Assembly (NCBI GenBank): GCA_030374805.1
Contig: JARGSG010000036.1
Coordinates: 434,001-498,000, forward strand
Length of the DNA stretch: 64,000 nt
Direction of reading: 5' to 3'
Source of the DNA: Gracilaria gracilis
Taxonomy: Eukaryota; Rhodophyta; Florideophyceae; Gracilariales; Gracilariaceae
The first letter of the stretch is position 1. Each line of letters opens with the position of its first letter. The translations under genes were made by a program, and so were the position numbers. This document shows positions 32,930 to 44,516 of the stretch, piece by piece. The notes under the pieces were generated by a model, which made no database searches, was not told where the DNA came from, and was given only the letters and a program-made list of their open reading frames with translations.

Positions 32930-33894
32930 CTTTCGGCTAAGTTCAAATCAAAATTGAGCCTCTTCCTGTCCATCCTTCGGAAGAGCGGTCACCATTTCTT
33001 CCACAGAAGGAGCTGCTTTCCATATCTCACTCATCCTTGAGTCTAGAAAGACATTCAGTCCGGGGACTTCTAAAATCGAAAATTATTGAAGCGGAAAGAT
33101 TCCCTTGTGAAGTTTAGAGTGTAGATGCAACAGAATGTGTGCGTTGAGCACGTTTCGGGATCCACTGACGCTACGACGAGCACTTCGTAAGGCTTTCTTC
33201 AGACACTTCGCCTGGACAGAAAGCAGGCAAGTATTGGCACAACAAGTTATTCATTGACTGACCCTAGTAGCAAAGTTTGGAAACCAGTGGTAGTACTCTC
33301 TTGCTGTGGTGCATTTGTTTTTGATGGAGTTTCAACGCCTATGCTGTTGGTGGGGAGAAACAATTAAGCACTAGACGCGGATTGAGGTGATTGCGAGTCA
33401 GCGGGGGGATTTGGATCGTTCATTGTTTCGCTTTTGACGGTGCAAAGATGCAAGCAAGGTAGCAATGAGGAGAAATTAACGGAGCCAATGCAAAGTGACA
33501 GTTTTCTGTATGGTCACATGTGAAAGTCTTGTCGATGGCGCGGTCTCCGCTTTGGCGAAAGGAATCCTTTCCGCATGACGAGTTTGAACAGGGCAAGATG
33601 AAAACAGAATTGTTTCGCACATCTCCAGTCTTGTGTAGGTTCCAAAAACATCTCGTGACTAGTTGGGGCGGCTACTTCGGACTACCGAGAGCTCTAGATA
33701 TCTACTGAGACAGTTAGGAAATTGCCTTTTATTATCATGGTATCTTGAATTACAATTACAACCCGCTTTTGTTGCGACAAGCTGAAAGCTTGAACGGTCG
33801 AAATCCTCGATCACTTTACCGCATGCTGCTGAGGATGCTCCCACGCAATTGCACGTCACACGCGCATCACGCAAGCAACGCAGCCGTATGATAT
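32930..33894. other. Non-coding interval before the second piggyBac element
   Basis: Only short chance frames are seen. No repeats or RNA signals were recognised up to the CTAG at 33895. Confidence 0.4.
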
Positions 33895-34075
33895 CTAGTG
33901 TCTATTCGACCGCAGTCTTGACCTCATATGACGTCAGCCCCGTCGCCCGTCGAAAAAAATTAAAAAATTGCATTTCCAGGATGCCAGAAGACATTTTCAC
34001 ATTTGAAATTTGAAAAGAGCCTCTAGACCCAACCAAGCTGTAGTTTAAGTAGCAATAAAAACTTCTAGATCACTC

Positions 34076-34145
34076 GTAACTGTAGCTCAGTGGTTTCAAA
34101 CAGTTTCAGAGCTAAATAAGACCGAGTTCAAACCTCGCTTGATTT
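34076..34145 (+). other. tRNA-like sequence with RNA polymerase III A and B boxes
   Basis: TAGCTCAGTGG (34083-34093) matches an A box. Thirty nt later, CGAG-TTCAAAC-CTCG (34123-34137) forms a T-arm with a B-box-like loop. GCTC and GAGC around 34086-34112 could pair as a D-stem, but with a loop far longer than normal. There is no room for a complete anticodon arm. It is best read as a tRNA-derived SINE head or a decayed tRNA lying inside the second piggyBac element. Confidence 0.4.
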
Positions 34146-34427
34146 TATTAAAACTCTAAAACTCCATTTGGAGCTCGACTACTTCTAGTTGTTAATTTAA
34201 CTTCAGAACGTGTACACACGCCCACTTGAACAGCAGACAGAATAAGGTGACATTTGCTAAAGGGGTTGTTTCGACTTAAGTTAAATTCTATCTAGCAAGT
34301 TTAATAACGCAGATCGAAGTAGTAGGGGGCCCAAGGTAATTGAACTGTCTTTTTCTTTATGATAGAAATGCTCATTTTAGTACTAAAAACGAAGGTTGAC
34401 AACCTTTTGTACACTATAGTGGGTCAA

Positions 34428-36059
34428 CTAAAGCGTAGCACCGTGACAATTGTCTAAATGAAAAGCAAGACAATCTCTACCGGTACCAGTGTGGCACAAA
34501 TAAACTTCTTCGTTCTTCCTTAAATGGCAGTCAGAACATATAAACTTAGACTTCGTATTTACTCCACATGAATTGCAGCGACCTTGGTACAGAGCTTTTG
34601 ATATGCTTCCGTCGTTCGTTTTTCTTTTCTTTCCTGTTTGCATCCAATGAATTCCAGTTCCAGCAGGTTTTAGGTATGGATCAATTGGTTCAACTTCTTT
34701 CTTATTTCTTTCAATAAGACCTGTTTGATCCCAAGTGTTATCGATCAGTTCGTCCGCTAATTCACAATAGAAATTGTGTGGGCTCTTCAACTGGCGGCCA
34801 CCATTGGCTGCTTTACAAAGATTCCAAGCATCCACGATACAGATAGCCAGTACGGAGCAATTGACACGAAAAGACCACTCTTTCACCTCGATTTTCTTCT
34901 CAAGCTTCAAATCTTCCTGATGGGATCGATTATGTCCATCGATCATTGAAGATGTATTGTTCTATTCCTCACATACTTCAGGAGTAGAAACCTCGAGTTC
35001 AGTCTTTTTGGAAATGTTGCCTTCCCTCATCCATCTTTCCCTCGTTATAGTAGTACCAGGATTAACTGTTCCAGAAGTTGATATAAAGTACCTTCGTTCC
35101 CTATCCACCCACATGACTGCCATTAGATCGGTATTAATGGTAGTTCCTTTTGATACCATATACAAAAATTCACCGCTGTTCGATAAAGTGATTTCAGAAA
35201 GGTGTTTCATCGGATAGCCTCGAGTTGCAGTTTTCATAACTCCAGTAAATCTCAGTCCATTTTGTAGAAGAGAATTTGCCGTATGCACACTGGCAAAGAA
35301 TGAATCTGCACACACTAGTCGCTCAGATCCAAACCATGGCTGCACCAGCCGTAATAGAACTGCAGTGCCATGTCCATGATCTGAAGAAAACTCTAAAGCA
35401 GGCATTTGAGATCCTGTATTAAGCTCAATTTTCAACATTATGCCACTTCTTCCACAGCAAACGGTCTTCATTTCCAATGCATTTTCGGGTTTGCGATCCA
35501 AAGCTGTATAATGAGGAAGACCTACATCGATCCAGTCACCTCCCAATCCGTACCACCGTGACATGCTTTCGTCAACACAAAGAGCATGAGATGGTGTGAC
35601 AAATGATAATCGGTGTTGGTTAACTGCTTTCACAAAACCATTTACCAGGCTCCCCCGTGCCATACCCTGAACGTCACGATTGTGCGTGCCACTAAAATAG
35701 GTACAACTTTTCAACATCTCAAAAATATTTCGTGACATCGCCCTACCGATTGACGGGGCAGGAAGATAACTTGAAAAATGCTCTTGGCTCCATAACTCTC
35801 TTCGATCAGAGAATTCTAATCGCATATTAAGAATCATTATGCCGAAGAACTTAAGAAGCTCTCCACCAGATGTTTCAGCTGCTAAACGGTTTCTGAGCTT
35901 TGCATTAGTCTTCTCCACAATTGAGTGCAAATATGCAGTAGGGAACATCGACATAAAGGAGTCAATAGCTTCCATACTTTGTTGCACATGACGAGAAGAG
36001 ATAAAATCTCCGGCTGGACCAATGATCTTCCATTGATGAAATTGCATGGAGCCATTCAA
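34428..36059 (-). pseudogene. piggyBac transposase with one in-frame TAG
   Basis: Minus-strand transposase with the family order: N-terminal helices (FFGIMILNMRLEFSDRRELW), ALCVDESMSRWYGLGGDW with the first Asp, LKIELNTGS, the VQPWFGSERLVCADSFFASV strand with the second Asp, and TDLMAVMWVDRERRYFIST with the third. An in-frame TAG (34962-34964) interrupts the frame shortly before MIDGHNRSHQED, the equivalent of the YNxxMGGVDxxDQ block. The frame then continues without shift to a C-terminal Cys-rich domain (CNSCGVNTKSKFICSDCHLR, then CHTGTGRDCLAFHLDNCH). One stop is the only defect seen, so the copy is young. An N-terminal extension may begin near 36275 in another frame. Confidence 0.8.
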
Positions 36060-37185
36060 CGGCGTACAGATTTCCTCTGTGTTTCATTGTCTTTCATGAG
36101 CTGTCATTGATTGGTTCACTGCACCTGAAGATTCTTTTCTATCAGACTGCAAAATTGGCTGAGTTGGGGAGATTACGCTATACTTAGCAGTTTGAACCAC
36201 ACCAGCGCTCTGTAACACCTCTGTAACAGCCGGAACTGCTTTGGTATCTTCGTTGACACCACTTCCGAGCTTCACACTACGTAACGGTAGAGTACACTAT
36301 TTCTCACAATTGGGTAAACTGAAATTAATAGTGATAACATTTATATTACGACCATTGACTTGCTTGGTTTCCACATTTGTCACGGTTCCCTTGACGGTTT
36401 TAGATTTCTAAAGTGATCCAAAGTAGCGTTTACAAGCAGATTCGGAGGTGACAAGTCGAGCACGGCTGTGTACAGTTGTTCCTATAACGTGACGCAGATC
36501 TGTTGACGGCGGCATATTTGAGGGATCTTGGTGACGTGACAGAAAAAGTAAACAGCCTACAGGGAAGTGGAAGGAGTTGTGATTTACTTCTGCTTGGTCT
36601 TCGAAGGGAAGATCGAGGTCGGTTGACAAAGTTTTTAAAATTTTTTGGGACTTTTATACAAAGTTACAAGACAATGAATATTGACCTCATATGAGGTCAT
36701 TTGACCTCATATGAGGTCAATGCCGAATAGACACTAGAGCTACGCAGCTAACCGCCGTGAAAACGGCTGATCTGGCAAAAGCTCGCCCTCTCTGACTTGT
36801 GTCCTATAAAGATACCCAACAAAACTTTTTCTCCAGGACTATATCATTGATTTAGCATTAATTTACCCATCGCCTGCTTGACGCCAACTGGGAGTTCATG
36901 CTTCCCCTCGCCGCATTCCACCTTCAACATTGTTATCGAGGCTCTTTTCCACTTCCACCAGATCTCTTGCTCAAACGCTGCGCTCCACGCGGCGCGCGTT
37001 CACGCAATGCTGCACACTGCGAGGTGAGCGTAGTCGACTGTCGGAAGCTGTCAGGCATTGAAAGCGTGTTTCGTGCTCAACAAAACGTCACCGTGATCAT
37101 GTCTCCTGTCAAATTCGTTTCCCGCCGCCTTCCGAAAACTCCTCCTGTGTTGCCCCTGATTCGATTCTGTTGAAAGAGGCTCTGG

Positions 37186-37415
37186 TGTAGCCATATTAGG
37201 CGCCAGCCCAACTGCGTGGGTGGCACCTTGCAAGAGATTACCGCAACGGGAATCACAGACGTAGACAGACTGTCTTTGTCTTCCTAGCAGTAGTCGTAGA
37301 GTAGTATAAAAGTAAAGACAGAGAGGCAACTCTCTTCTGACGAGCACACACACTCAGTCATCATCAACATCAAGTTTCATTTATTCAACAGTTCAATTGC
37401 GCATCTTGCGCCACA
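37186..37415 (+). repeat. 5' LTR of the copia element
   Basis: Begins TGTAGCC and ends GCCACA. It contains a TATA-like GTATAAAAG near 37300. It differs from the 3' LTR at two positions. Confidence 0.9.
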
Positions 37416-37602
37416 TTCGCGAATTAAGCCGCATTTCTGCGCACTGAGCCTACTCTGCAGTCTACTCCTACCCAGTACAAGTTCACCTATAGTGTCCTCT
37501 ACTGCGTTCGAGCCTGCTGTCTTTAAGACAAAGAGTTTCAAGTAAGTTTTACTGCTCAAACCACTCGCTACGACTACGTACTAACCTACGTTTTCCTACC
37601 CA

Positions 37603-38169
37603 GTGTGTTCCTCTTCGGAGTACTCCTCCCCTCCGGAGACCCCCCCGTACCCCGCAGTCTTGGATTTGGAAGCCGTTGAAGTCGATCCATACATTCAGGC
37701 CAATTGCTACTGCCCTGCTACACCCTCTCCGCTACGGTTATCACCCGCCCCGTCTGAAGAACCACTGCACACCGGTCCCACCTCTCCAGGGCCCTCCGAC
37801 GCGGCGCCTCGCCCGTTGACCCCAGCGTGGTCCACCGCGTCTCTCGACGACGACGGATTTCGAAAGTCACCCTCGTTGCCACCCCCTCCCCGCCCGCACA
37901 AACGACGCCCCAGAGGCACGTGCCACGGCGCATCGAGAAACACCCGTCCCACCCCGGCATTTTTGCCCCCGCAACGTCACCCGTCACCCCCGTACAGTAC
38001 CCCTGCAGCCTTGCTGTCGCCCCCACGTGGCATAAAGCCAATCGACGCCGGCGCCGCGATACAAATTGAACGCGTGGCAATCGCAAAGCAAAAGCGAAAA
38101 ATAAGAAAATTTTTACTTGCCACTGCGGCGCTGTCAGCCACACTAAGGCTACTTACAGGGTGCATCTAA
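37603..38169 (+). CDS. Pro/Ser-rich extra frame in the copia leader
   Basis: A 188-codon frame between the 5' LTR and gag, rich in Pro, Ser and Arg, with a short hydrophobic segment at the end (FLLATAALSATLRLL). It is not a usual copia part. Splice-like signals precede it: GTAAGT at 37542, TACTAAC near 37580 and CAG at 37601-37603. It could be a leader protein, a captured piece or a chance frame kept open by GC-rich sequence. Confidence 0.35.
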   Translation: MCSSSEYSSPPETPPYPAVLDLEAVEVDPYIQANCYCPATPSPLRLSPAPSEEPLHTGPTSPGPSDAAPRPLTPAWSTASLDDDGFRKSPSLPPPPRPHKRRPRGTCHGASRNTRPTPAFLPPQRHPSPPYSTPAALLSPPRGIKPIDAGAAIQIERVAIAKQKRKIRKFLLATAALSATLRLLTGCI

Positions 38170-38474
38170 AAGGGCGTAAGCATCTAGCTTACACGCGCCG
38201 GACCGTTTCCGTGGACCAGAGGTCGTGTAGACCTTGTAGTGAAACATTCAATACGAAGATTGATCTGGACCGTCACCGTTCAGGCCGCCGCCACCGAAGT
38301 GTTGTGAATAAGCTAAAGTAAACTAGTATTTTACAAATTTAGCAATACTTTCTTTATCTATTCTAGTTTTATCGATATAAACTTCTTCAAAACCACAAAA
38401 ACCCGGGGCCTTCCAATCCAGAAGCTTCCGCAAGGACTCCTATCAATCGTAACACGGACTCGTCTAGTTCTCCG

Positions 38475-40193
38475 ATGCCTACGAATAACGTTTCCATTCA
38501 TCGTCATTCCCCTCTCTCTCCGGGTACTACCCCAAATCCTCCGCTTCGTTCACCCTTTCCTCCCCCGGGATCATCAATTTCCCACATCTCCCAATATGGG
38601 CCATCAAATATTCACACGAACCTCTTTGGAGAACATTTGATCATACACAATGAACCGCAGCGTAATCTTTGGGAAGCTATTCGATCATATCAACTGGATA
38701 TTCCAAACATCACCGGAAATCAAATTGTTCGAGAACTTCGCAATGATTTCGCACCCGAGCAGTTATTTCAGCACGAGTTAACTCAAAATTTGAGTCTATT
38801 CAGCTCTTTGGCTAGGCTGATTAATCGACTTGGTGGAAACCTGTCCAGTAATTCAAACCGTACACTCCCTCGTCTTGCTCATACAATTTATATCAACCAT
38901 GAAGATATTAATACAGCTATGAAATTACTTGACGAATGACAAGGCATTCTTTCGCCACAGGCACAACCACCTGTTGAGAATCCTATTCCTTTCCGCCTTG
39001 TTGACCCCCCTTCTACTGGTACAATCCCTCCCACCACCAATTCCCCTCCTGAAGAACCTGCGCATGTCAACACTATACACATTCGAACTCATCGTCAAAA
39101 TTCTCAAGACCACCCTCCTAATCGGAATGAGTGGAAGCCTAATTATTCAAAATTAGCACACAGTGTGGCAATGCGCTTCAAAGATAAGTCCTCTAAATTT
39201 TCTGGAGCAATTGGTGAATCTTGGGAAGAATTCTTTAGGGAATACAAATTAGCCCTGGCTGACTACGATGTTCCCTCGGACAGGCAAATTTCCTTTATGC
39301 ACCATATCCTTCGTGACAAGGCTAAGAGATTCTTCTTGGAAAAGATATTCGATCTTGTTGATTCACTCGATATGGCAAATGATCTCATGGAAAACCAATA
39401 CAATTCTACTGCACGAAAGAAACGAATTGAAAACCAATTGAACGCCATCCATTTTGAAAGTTACGAGAAAAACGAAGGCAGCAGTACCAAGGGTTTGGAA
39501 ACACTTGAAGCTGACATTTCTAAACTTGCACCTCAAGGTCCTGCTCATTGTCAGTCTGAAGCCTGTCGTATTGGATTTCTCCGTAAGGTCGTTGTCGGCA
39601 ACACTTGAGCCACACTCCCCATTGCACGTTTGGACACTGAACAACTTAACTTCCAAGAATTCTACACCCAATTGGAATGTGCCATCCAACGTGAGAATGA
39701 AGAGAAGATAGCTCAGAAAGAAACCAACCCATTTGGTTCCTCACCCAAGTCCAAACTGTTCGACACAAATTACAATTCTGACCCTCCCGCTCGTTACGGT
39801 CGATACAAGCATAATCGAAAGAACTATCGAAACAACTATCGCTTCCGCAAGAATGTAATTTGCTTTGGATGTGGTGAAGAACGTCACGTAATCAGAAATT
39901 GTAAGAACCCCCAGGATCTCGCCACAGTCGCCTCCCGTAAGGTACAACATCTTCAACGTTCTGGTAAATTCAACTCACAGAACAAAGCCCTCAAACACGT
40001 ACTGTACGAGCTTTGCACCCAAACCCAGGATGGTAGTGAGGATGAATCAGATTTTGAAGACCCGAACACCTTCTTCGAAACAAAAGATGTGCCCGATGAT
40101 GCCTTACGGGCTAATGACGAAGGAGATTCTGACTCCGACGAAATCATTGACGAACAGCCCGATCCTTTCAAGACTTTGCTACACGCAATTTGA
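38475..40193 (+). other. gag region of the copia element
   Basis: A Pro-rich N-terminal stretch (38475-38600) is followed by a helical gag-like region (EEFFREYKLALADYDVPSDR, SFMHHILRDKAKRFFLEKI) and a CCHC zinc knuckle near 39860-39905, with an acidic tail. It is part of the broken element. Confidence 0.7.
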
Positions 40194-40199
40194 CATCGA

Positions 40200-43100
40200 C
40201 AACTCCACCTCACCTTTGGACTTTGGCCAAACTCGCAAAGACGCACTGAAACGCAAACTTCACAGTGTTCCAAAAGGTACAGCACATAAACTTCGAAGAT
40301 ATTTGAAACGCAAATTTACGTGCTTTTTGGTATCAAAGGACGAGTTGGAATTCTCTTGTAATGAGGAATTTAATGGTGGATGTCTCGATATTGGCGCACA
40401 ACGTTCTGTCATTGGTCATAAGCAACCTAAAGCATATTGCACCAAGTACAGTATCGAAATTAAGAAACGCAAAAGCAACATTCTGTTCCGTTTGGGAGAC
40501 AACATTTTCAACAGCATTGCCCAGATCCCCATCCGAATTTTCGCACCGCAAGGACGCATCATAAAGCTAACGGTCGACGTTATTGATTGTGATATCCCAT
40601 TTCTACTTGGCCTAGACTTCCTTGATCGAGAAAAGATCTACGTCAATAATGTCGACAACCTGTTGGTGTGCAAGAATGGATGGGAAATGCCTTTGACACG
40701 TAAATTAGGACACATTCATCTCGAGATGAATGAATTCCAAACGTTATTCAGCAAAAATGAATTACGTCGTTTGCATCTTCACTTCTATCATCCATCAGTG
40801 GAAAAGCCCTTCAATCTCCTCAAACGAGCTAAACCAGAAGAAGCAAACAAAGAGACAAGAGAACTGCTTACTTCCATTAGCAAAGCTTGTCAGACGTGTC
40901 AACGTTTCACTCCAAAACCACAGCGCTTTCGTGTTTCATTTCCACATGGTGTAATCTTCAACCAGGACCTAGCTATAGACTTATTTACAATTAATAAGAA
41001 GGCCGTGTTACATGTAGTTGATATTCACAGACACTTCGGTGCCGCTCGATTCCTCGAAGGACAATCACTGGATGATATCTGGAATACTTTTCTCAACTGT
41101 TGGGCTCAGGTTTACACTGGATACCCGGACTCGATCCGTTGTGATCAAGGATCTGTTTTCACTTCCCCGAAGTGGAAAGACAAACTGGATGAATTTGGAA
41201 TTGACTTTCGCCTTTCTAGCGTGGAAAGCCATAACTCAATCGGTGCCGGTGAACGTTATCACGCACCCCTACGTCGTACCTTTAACAAAATTAAATACGA
41301 TGCAGATATTGACAATGATGATCTCATTCTCGCTACAGCTGTCAAAGCTATGAACGATACCATGAACCCTGAAGGCCTCGTCCCATCCCTTCTCGTATTT
41401 GGAGTTCTCCCCCGTTTTCCAGGCATTCACACTCAACTGCCAGACCAGGAAGAGCGCATGCAAGCTCTGTTAACCGCTCGTTCAGAAATGGAAATCATTT
41501 CAAATGAACTACGTTTGAAAACTGCCCTGGACTCACGTCTACCAGAAGCAGTTCACCATGACTACACTCCAGGTGACATGGTACTCATCTTTCGAGAAAA
41601 CGTTTCCCCAAACTGGACAGGACCCTTCAAAGTCACCCGTATTGAAGGCAAGCAGATTTTCGTTCAGAAAGGGAATGGAGAAGTACAACATAGCGCTCAT
41701 CAAGCTAAGCCACACGTAAACGAAAACTCTAATGACCAATTAGGGAAGACCAAATCAGTACCGAATAACATGGAGTCAATTATTGCTTCTCTCAATTCAA
41801 CACATTTATAACCGAAGTTCTGAAACCAAATGACCCCCGTAAAGACTCTCCTGGATTCTTGAAAGCCAAGAAAAAGGAAACTGAAGGATTAGTGAAACGA
41901 GGAACTTGGAAAGAAACTAGTAAATCTGAAGTACCAACCGACGCCAATATCATTGGATCCCGATTCGTTTATTCAATTAAGAATCCTGGTACCCCTGATG
42001 AACTATTAAAAGCTCGACTCGTAGCACAAGGTTTTTCTGACTAGGGTCAGAATTATTTAGTACATAATGCCACCACAGTAAGGCATAGTACGGTTCGCCT
42101 TATCCTATCGATCGCAGCGATTTTCGGTTGGAAGGTATGGAGCCATGACGTCACTCAGGCGTACATACAAAGCAGTCAGAACCTAGCAAGAGAAGTATAC
42201 TTGAAATCTCCTAAGGAAATGAATTTATCCGAAGGAACTATGCTTCAATTAATTAAACCTCTCTACGGTTTACCAGACGCTAGTGATTACTGGAATGTAA
42301 CCATCATGGATCACATCCGTAACGATCTCCAAATGAACCCAATGAAAGGAGACATTTCCGCGTTTTACAAACGCGAACACGACGCCTTAATTGGACTACT
42401 TGGATCCTACGTCGACGATTCAATCATCACTGGGGACAGAGAATTTCTCCACATTAGTGAGAGAACGTTGGAACGTTTTGAATCCCGGGAAAGGGAAATG
42501 GATAGTTTCAAGTTCGCTGGAACGCAAGTGGAAACTGGAAATGGAAGTAATGTAATTCACCAGAAGGACTTTTTGAACAGGGTACTCCCGCTCAATGACT
42601 CAGGAAGCTACACCGAGTTTCGTTCCGAGAGAGCACAATTAGCTTGGCTCGTTTATTCCTACCCACACATTTCATTTTATGTGAACAAATGTGAACAGCT
42701 TACTGCAGAAAAGTTTACCATAAAAGATGGGAAAAGAATGAACAAAATGATAAAGCAGATTAAGAACGCTGATCCGCTTTGCATGAAGTTCGTGAAACTG
42801 GATTTCGAATCACTACACATTAGGATATATAGTGACTCTTTGTTTGCTAATAATGATGATCTCAAATCCCAACTAGGATATATTATCTTACTGGCCGATA
42901 AGTACAACAATTGCAATATCGATAAGTTCAAAAGCTAAAAGCGTCGCCGTGTTGTGAGATCAGTATTGGGAGCTGAGGTGTATGCATTCGTAGATGCATT
43001 TGACAGTGGTTTTATTTTGAAGAATGATTTAGCACGTATACTTGGAAGGGATATACCGACCAAAATGTTCACGGATTCAATGAGTCTTTTCAATGTCATA

Positions 43101-43328
43101 ACCGAGTCGTCTGAGACTGCTGAAAAGCGTCTGCTCATTGACATAAGCTCAGTAAGAGAATCCTATGACCGCCATGAAATTTCGGACGTTGGTTTTCTTC
43201 GCTCAGAATATAATCTGTCAGATATATTCACTAAGTTAACTAAAAATAATGTTTTTGAAAACATATTACTTTGCAACAAAGTTGAGCATCCGACGGAGCA
43301 GTGGGTTGTTAGGGATTGGAACATTTAA
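40200..43328 (+). other. Protease-integrase-reverse transcriptase-RNase H region of the copia element
   Basis: The protease motif DIGAQRSVIG lies near 40390. The integrase zinc region (RLHLHFYHPS to CQTC) is near 40770-40905, with an IRCDQGSVFTS block of the catalytic core near 41130. The reverse transcriptase spans about 41830-42600 with YVDDS near 42410. The RNase H-like segment (VYAFVDAFDSGF, MFTDSMSLFN) is near 42980-43100. The order is that of Ty1/copia. Broken fossil. Confidence 0.8.
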
Positions 43329-43372
43329 TGATATATGGTTTACAATATAATTTTGTTTAGAAAGAGAGCAAA

Positions 43373-43602
43373 TGTAGCCATATTAGGCGCCAGCCCAACT
43401 GCGTCGGTGGCACCTTGCAAGAGATTACCGCAACGGGAATCACAGACGTAGACAGACTGTCTTTGTCTTCCTAGCAGTAGTCGTAGAGTAGTATAAAAGT
43501 AAAGACAGAGAGGCAACTCTCTTCTGACGAGCACACACACTCAGTCATCATCAACATCAAGTTTCATTTATTCAACAGTTTAATTGCGCATCTTGCGCCA
43601 CA
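43373..43602 (+). repeat. 3' LTR of the copia element
   Basis: Two differences from the 5' LTR over 230 bp. It is followed by TCTGG, the target duplication. Confidence 0.9.
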
Positions 43603-43828
43603 TCTGGAGCAGTAGGAAAGATGATGAAGTATTTTTCGTTAAAATGTCGTATATTTATAGGCGTCCTCGAGACAGTTTCTATTGATTCTACAGTACTGTA
43701 TGGGCATTTTGACCCATTTGCTTGGCATGTTTTATGTTATTATTTCTCCTGATTGTGCTTGTGAAACATTCTTCGGCGTTGTCGACCCTGTGTGGGCCAC
43801 ACAGTGTGTGGTAAGGGTTAGTTCTTTA

Positions 43829-44167
43829 TTATAACAGGGGTGTCTTATACTTTCGAGCCGGAGTGTAGATTGGCAGATGCCCTTCGTCTTCTCGTCTTGC
43901 TCCGGTCTCTTCGCTCCAATAAATCAACATCGTCGATTCCCCCAATAAGAAATTGCAATCGATTGCAACCCATCTCTGGTGGCCACTGGCCACCCCCAAA
44001 AAGGTGAACCGAGCTCGCATTCTACAATTCCGCTTCACAGGAAAGCCATCCGAGAGGTCCTGGACCTTGGCAAGTCTGAAAAGGGTAGTCCTCTTTCCTT
44101 CCCAATTCTGATTCCAATGCTGAACCACAAGATATAATGGCATCGAGATATGGTTATCCCAGTTCAA
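43829..44167 (-). CDS. Hypothetical protein, weak
   Basis: A 112-codon minus-strand frame between the copia element and the gene island. Composition is moderately protein-like, but no motif is recognised and codons are not clearly biased. It could be a remnant or chance. The rest of 43610-44516 shows no gene. Confidence 0.2.
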   Translation of the reverse strand: MNWDNHISMPLYLVVQHWNQNWEGKRTTLFRLAKVQDLSDGFPVKRNCRMRARFTFLGVASGHQRWVAIDCNFLLGESTMLIYWSEETGARREDEGHLPIYTPARKYKTPLL

Positions 44168-44516
44168 CAGCCGTTTCTGACCTAGACGAAGACGGTACAG
44201 TGCTCATGGATGGGAGCCGGGCCCAAACTAACGACCTGGGGTGCTGAAAAGTGCGTTCCAGTCCCCATTGACGGATTCGCGTAACATGTTCATTCACAGC
44301 TACTGTTGAAGTTTGTTTCAGTTTCGTTAGCGATGCAAAGTATTGTGTATCAAAGCCTGGGGTTGTTTCATAACCAAGGCGATTAACTATTGATTAATAT
44401 TGAGAAGAAGCACAAAATGTTGCGGATAACCAAATCCAGTCGCCCCAAGTAACACACCCCAGCGCAAGCCTTCAAAGTTGAAGACATAGGCTCAAGTTAC
44501 CGCATGCCATGAAGGG

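Larger units (their letters stand above)
33899..36733 (-). mobile_element. Second piggyBac-type element, flanked by CTAG
   Basis: The ends are inverted repeats. Including the flanking CTAG (33895-33898 and 36734-36737) both read CTAGTGTCTATTCG, then after a short variable spacer TTGACCTCATATGANGTCA. The right end carries two tandem copies of the palindrome TTGACCTCATATGAGGTCA (36681-36719); the left has one degenerate copy. Inside is one minus-strand transposase (34428-36059 or slightly longer) and a tRNA-like promoter near the left end. Length is 2.8 kb, normal for piggyBac. CTAG in place of TTAA is unusual; it may be the target duplication or part of the inverted repeat. Confidence 0.8.
37186..43602 (+). 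mobile_element. Ty1/copia LTR retrotransposon, full length, broken, young
   Basis: A plus-strand element of 6.4 kb with two 230-bp LTRs and a 5-bp target duplication TCTGG (37181-37185 and 43603-43607). Parts in order: LTR; leader with a Pro-rich frame; gag with a CCHC zinc knuckle (CFGCGEERHVIRNC); aspartic protease (DIGAQRSVIG); integrase (H-x-H-type zinc region with CQTC, then a core); reverse transcriptase with YVDDSIITG; RNase H; LTR. Integrase before reverse transcriptase places it in copia. The coding region is broken, with roughly five or six interruptions. The LTRs differ at only 2 of 230 positions, so insertion was recent. Confidence 0.9.
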
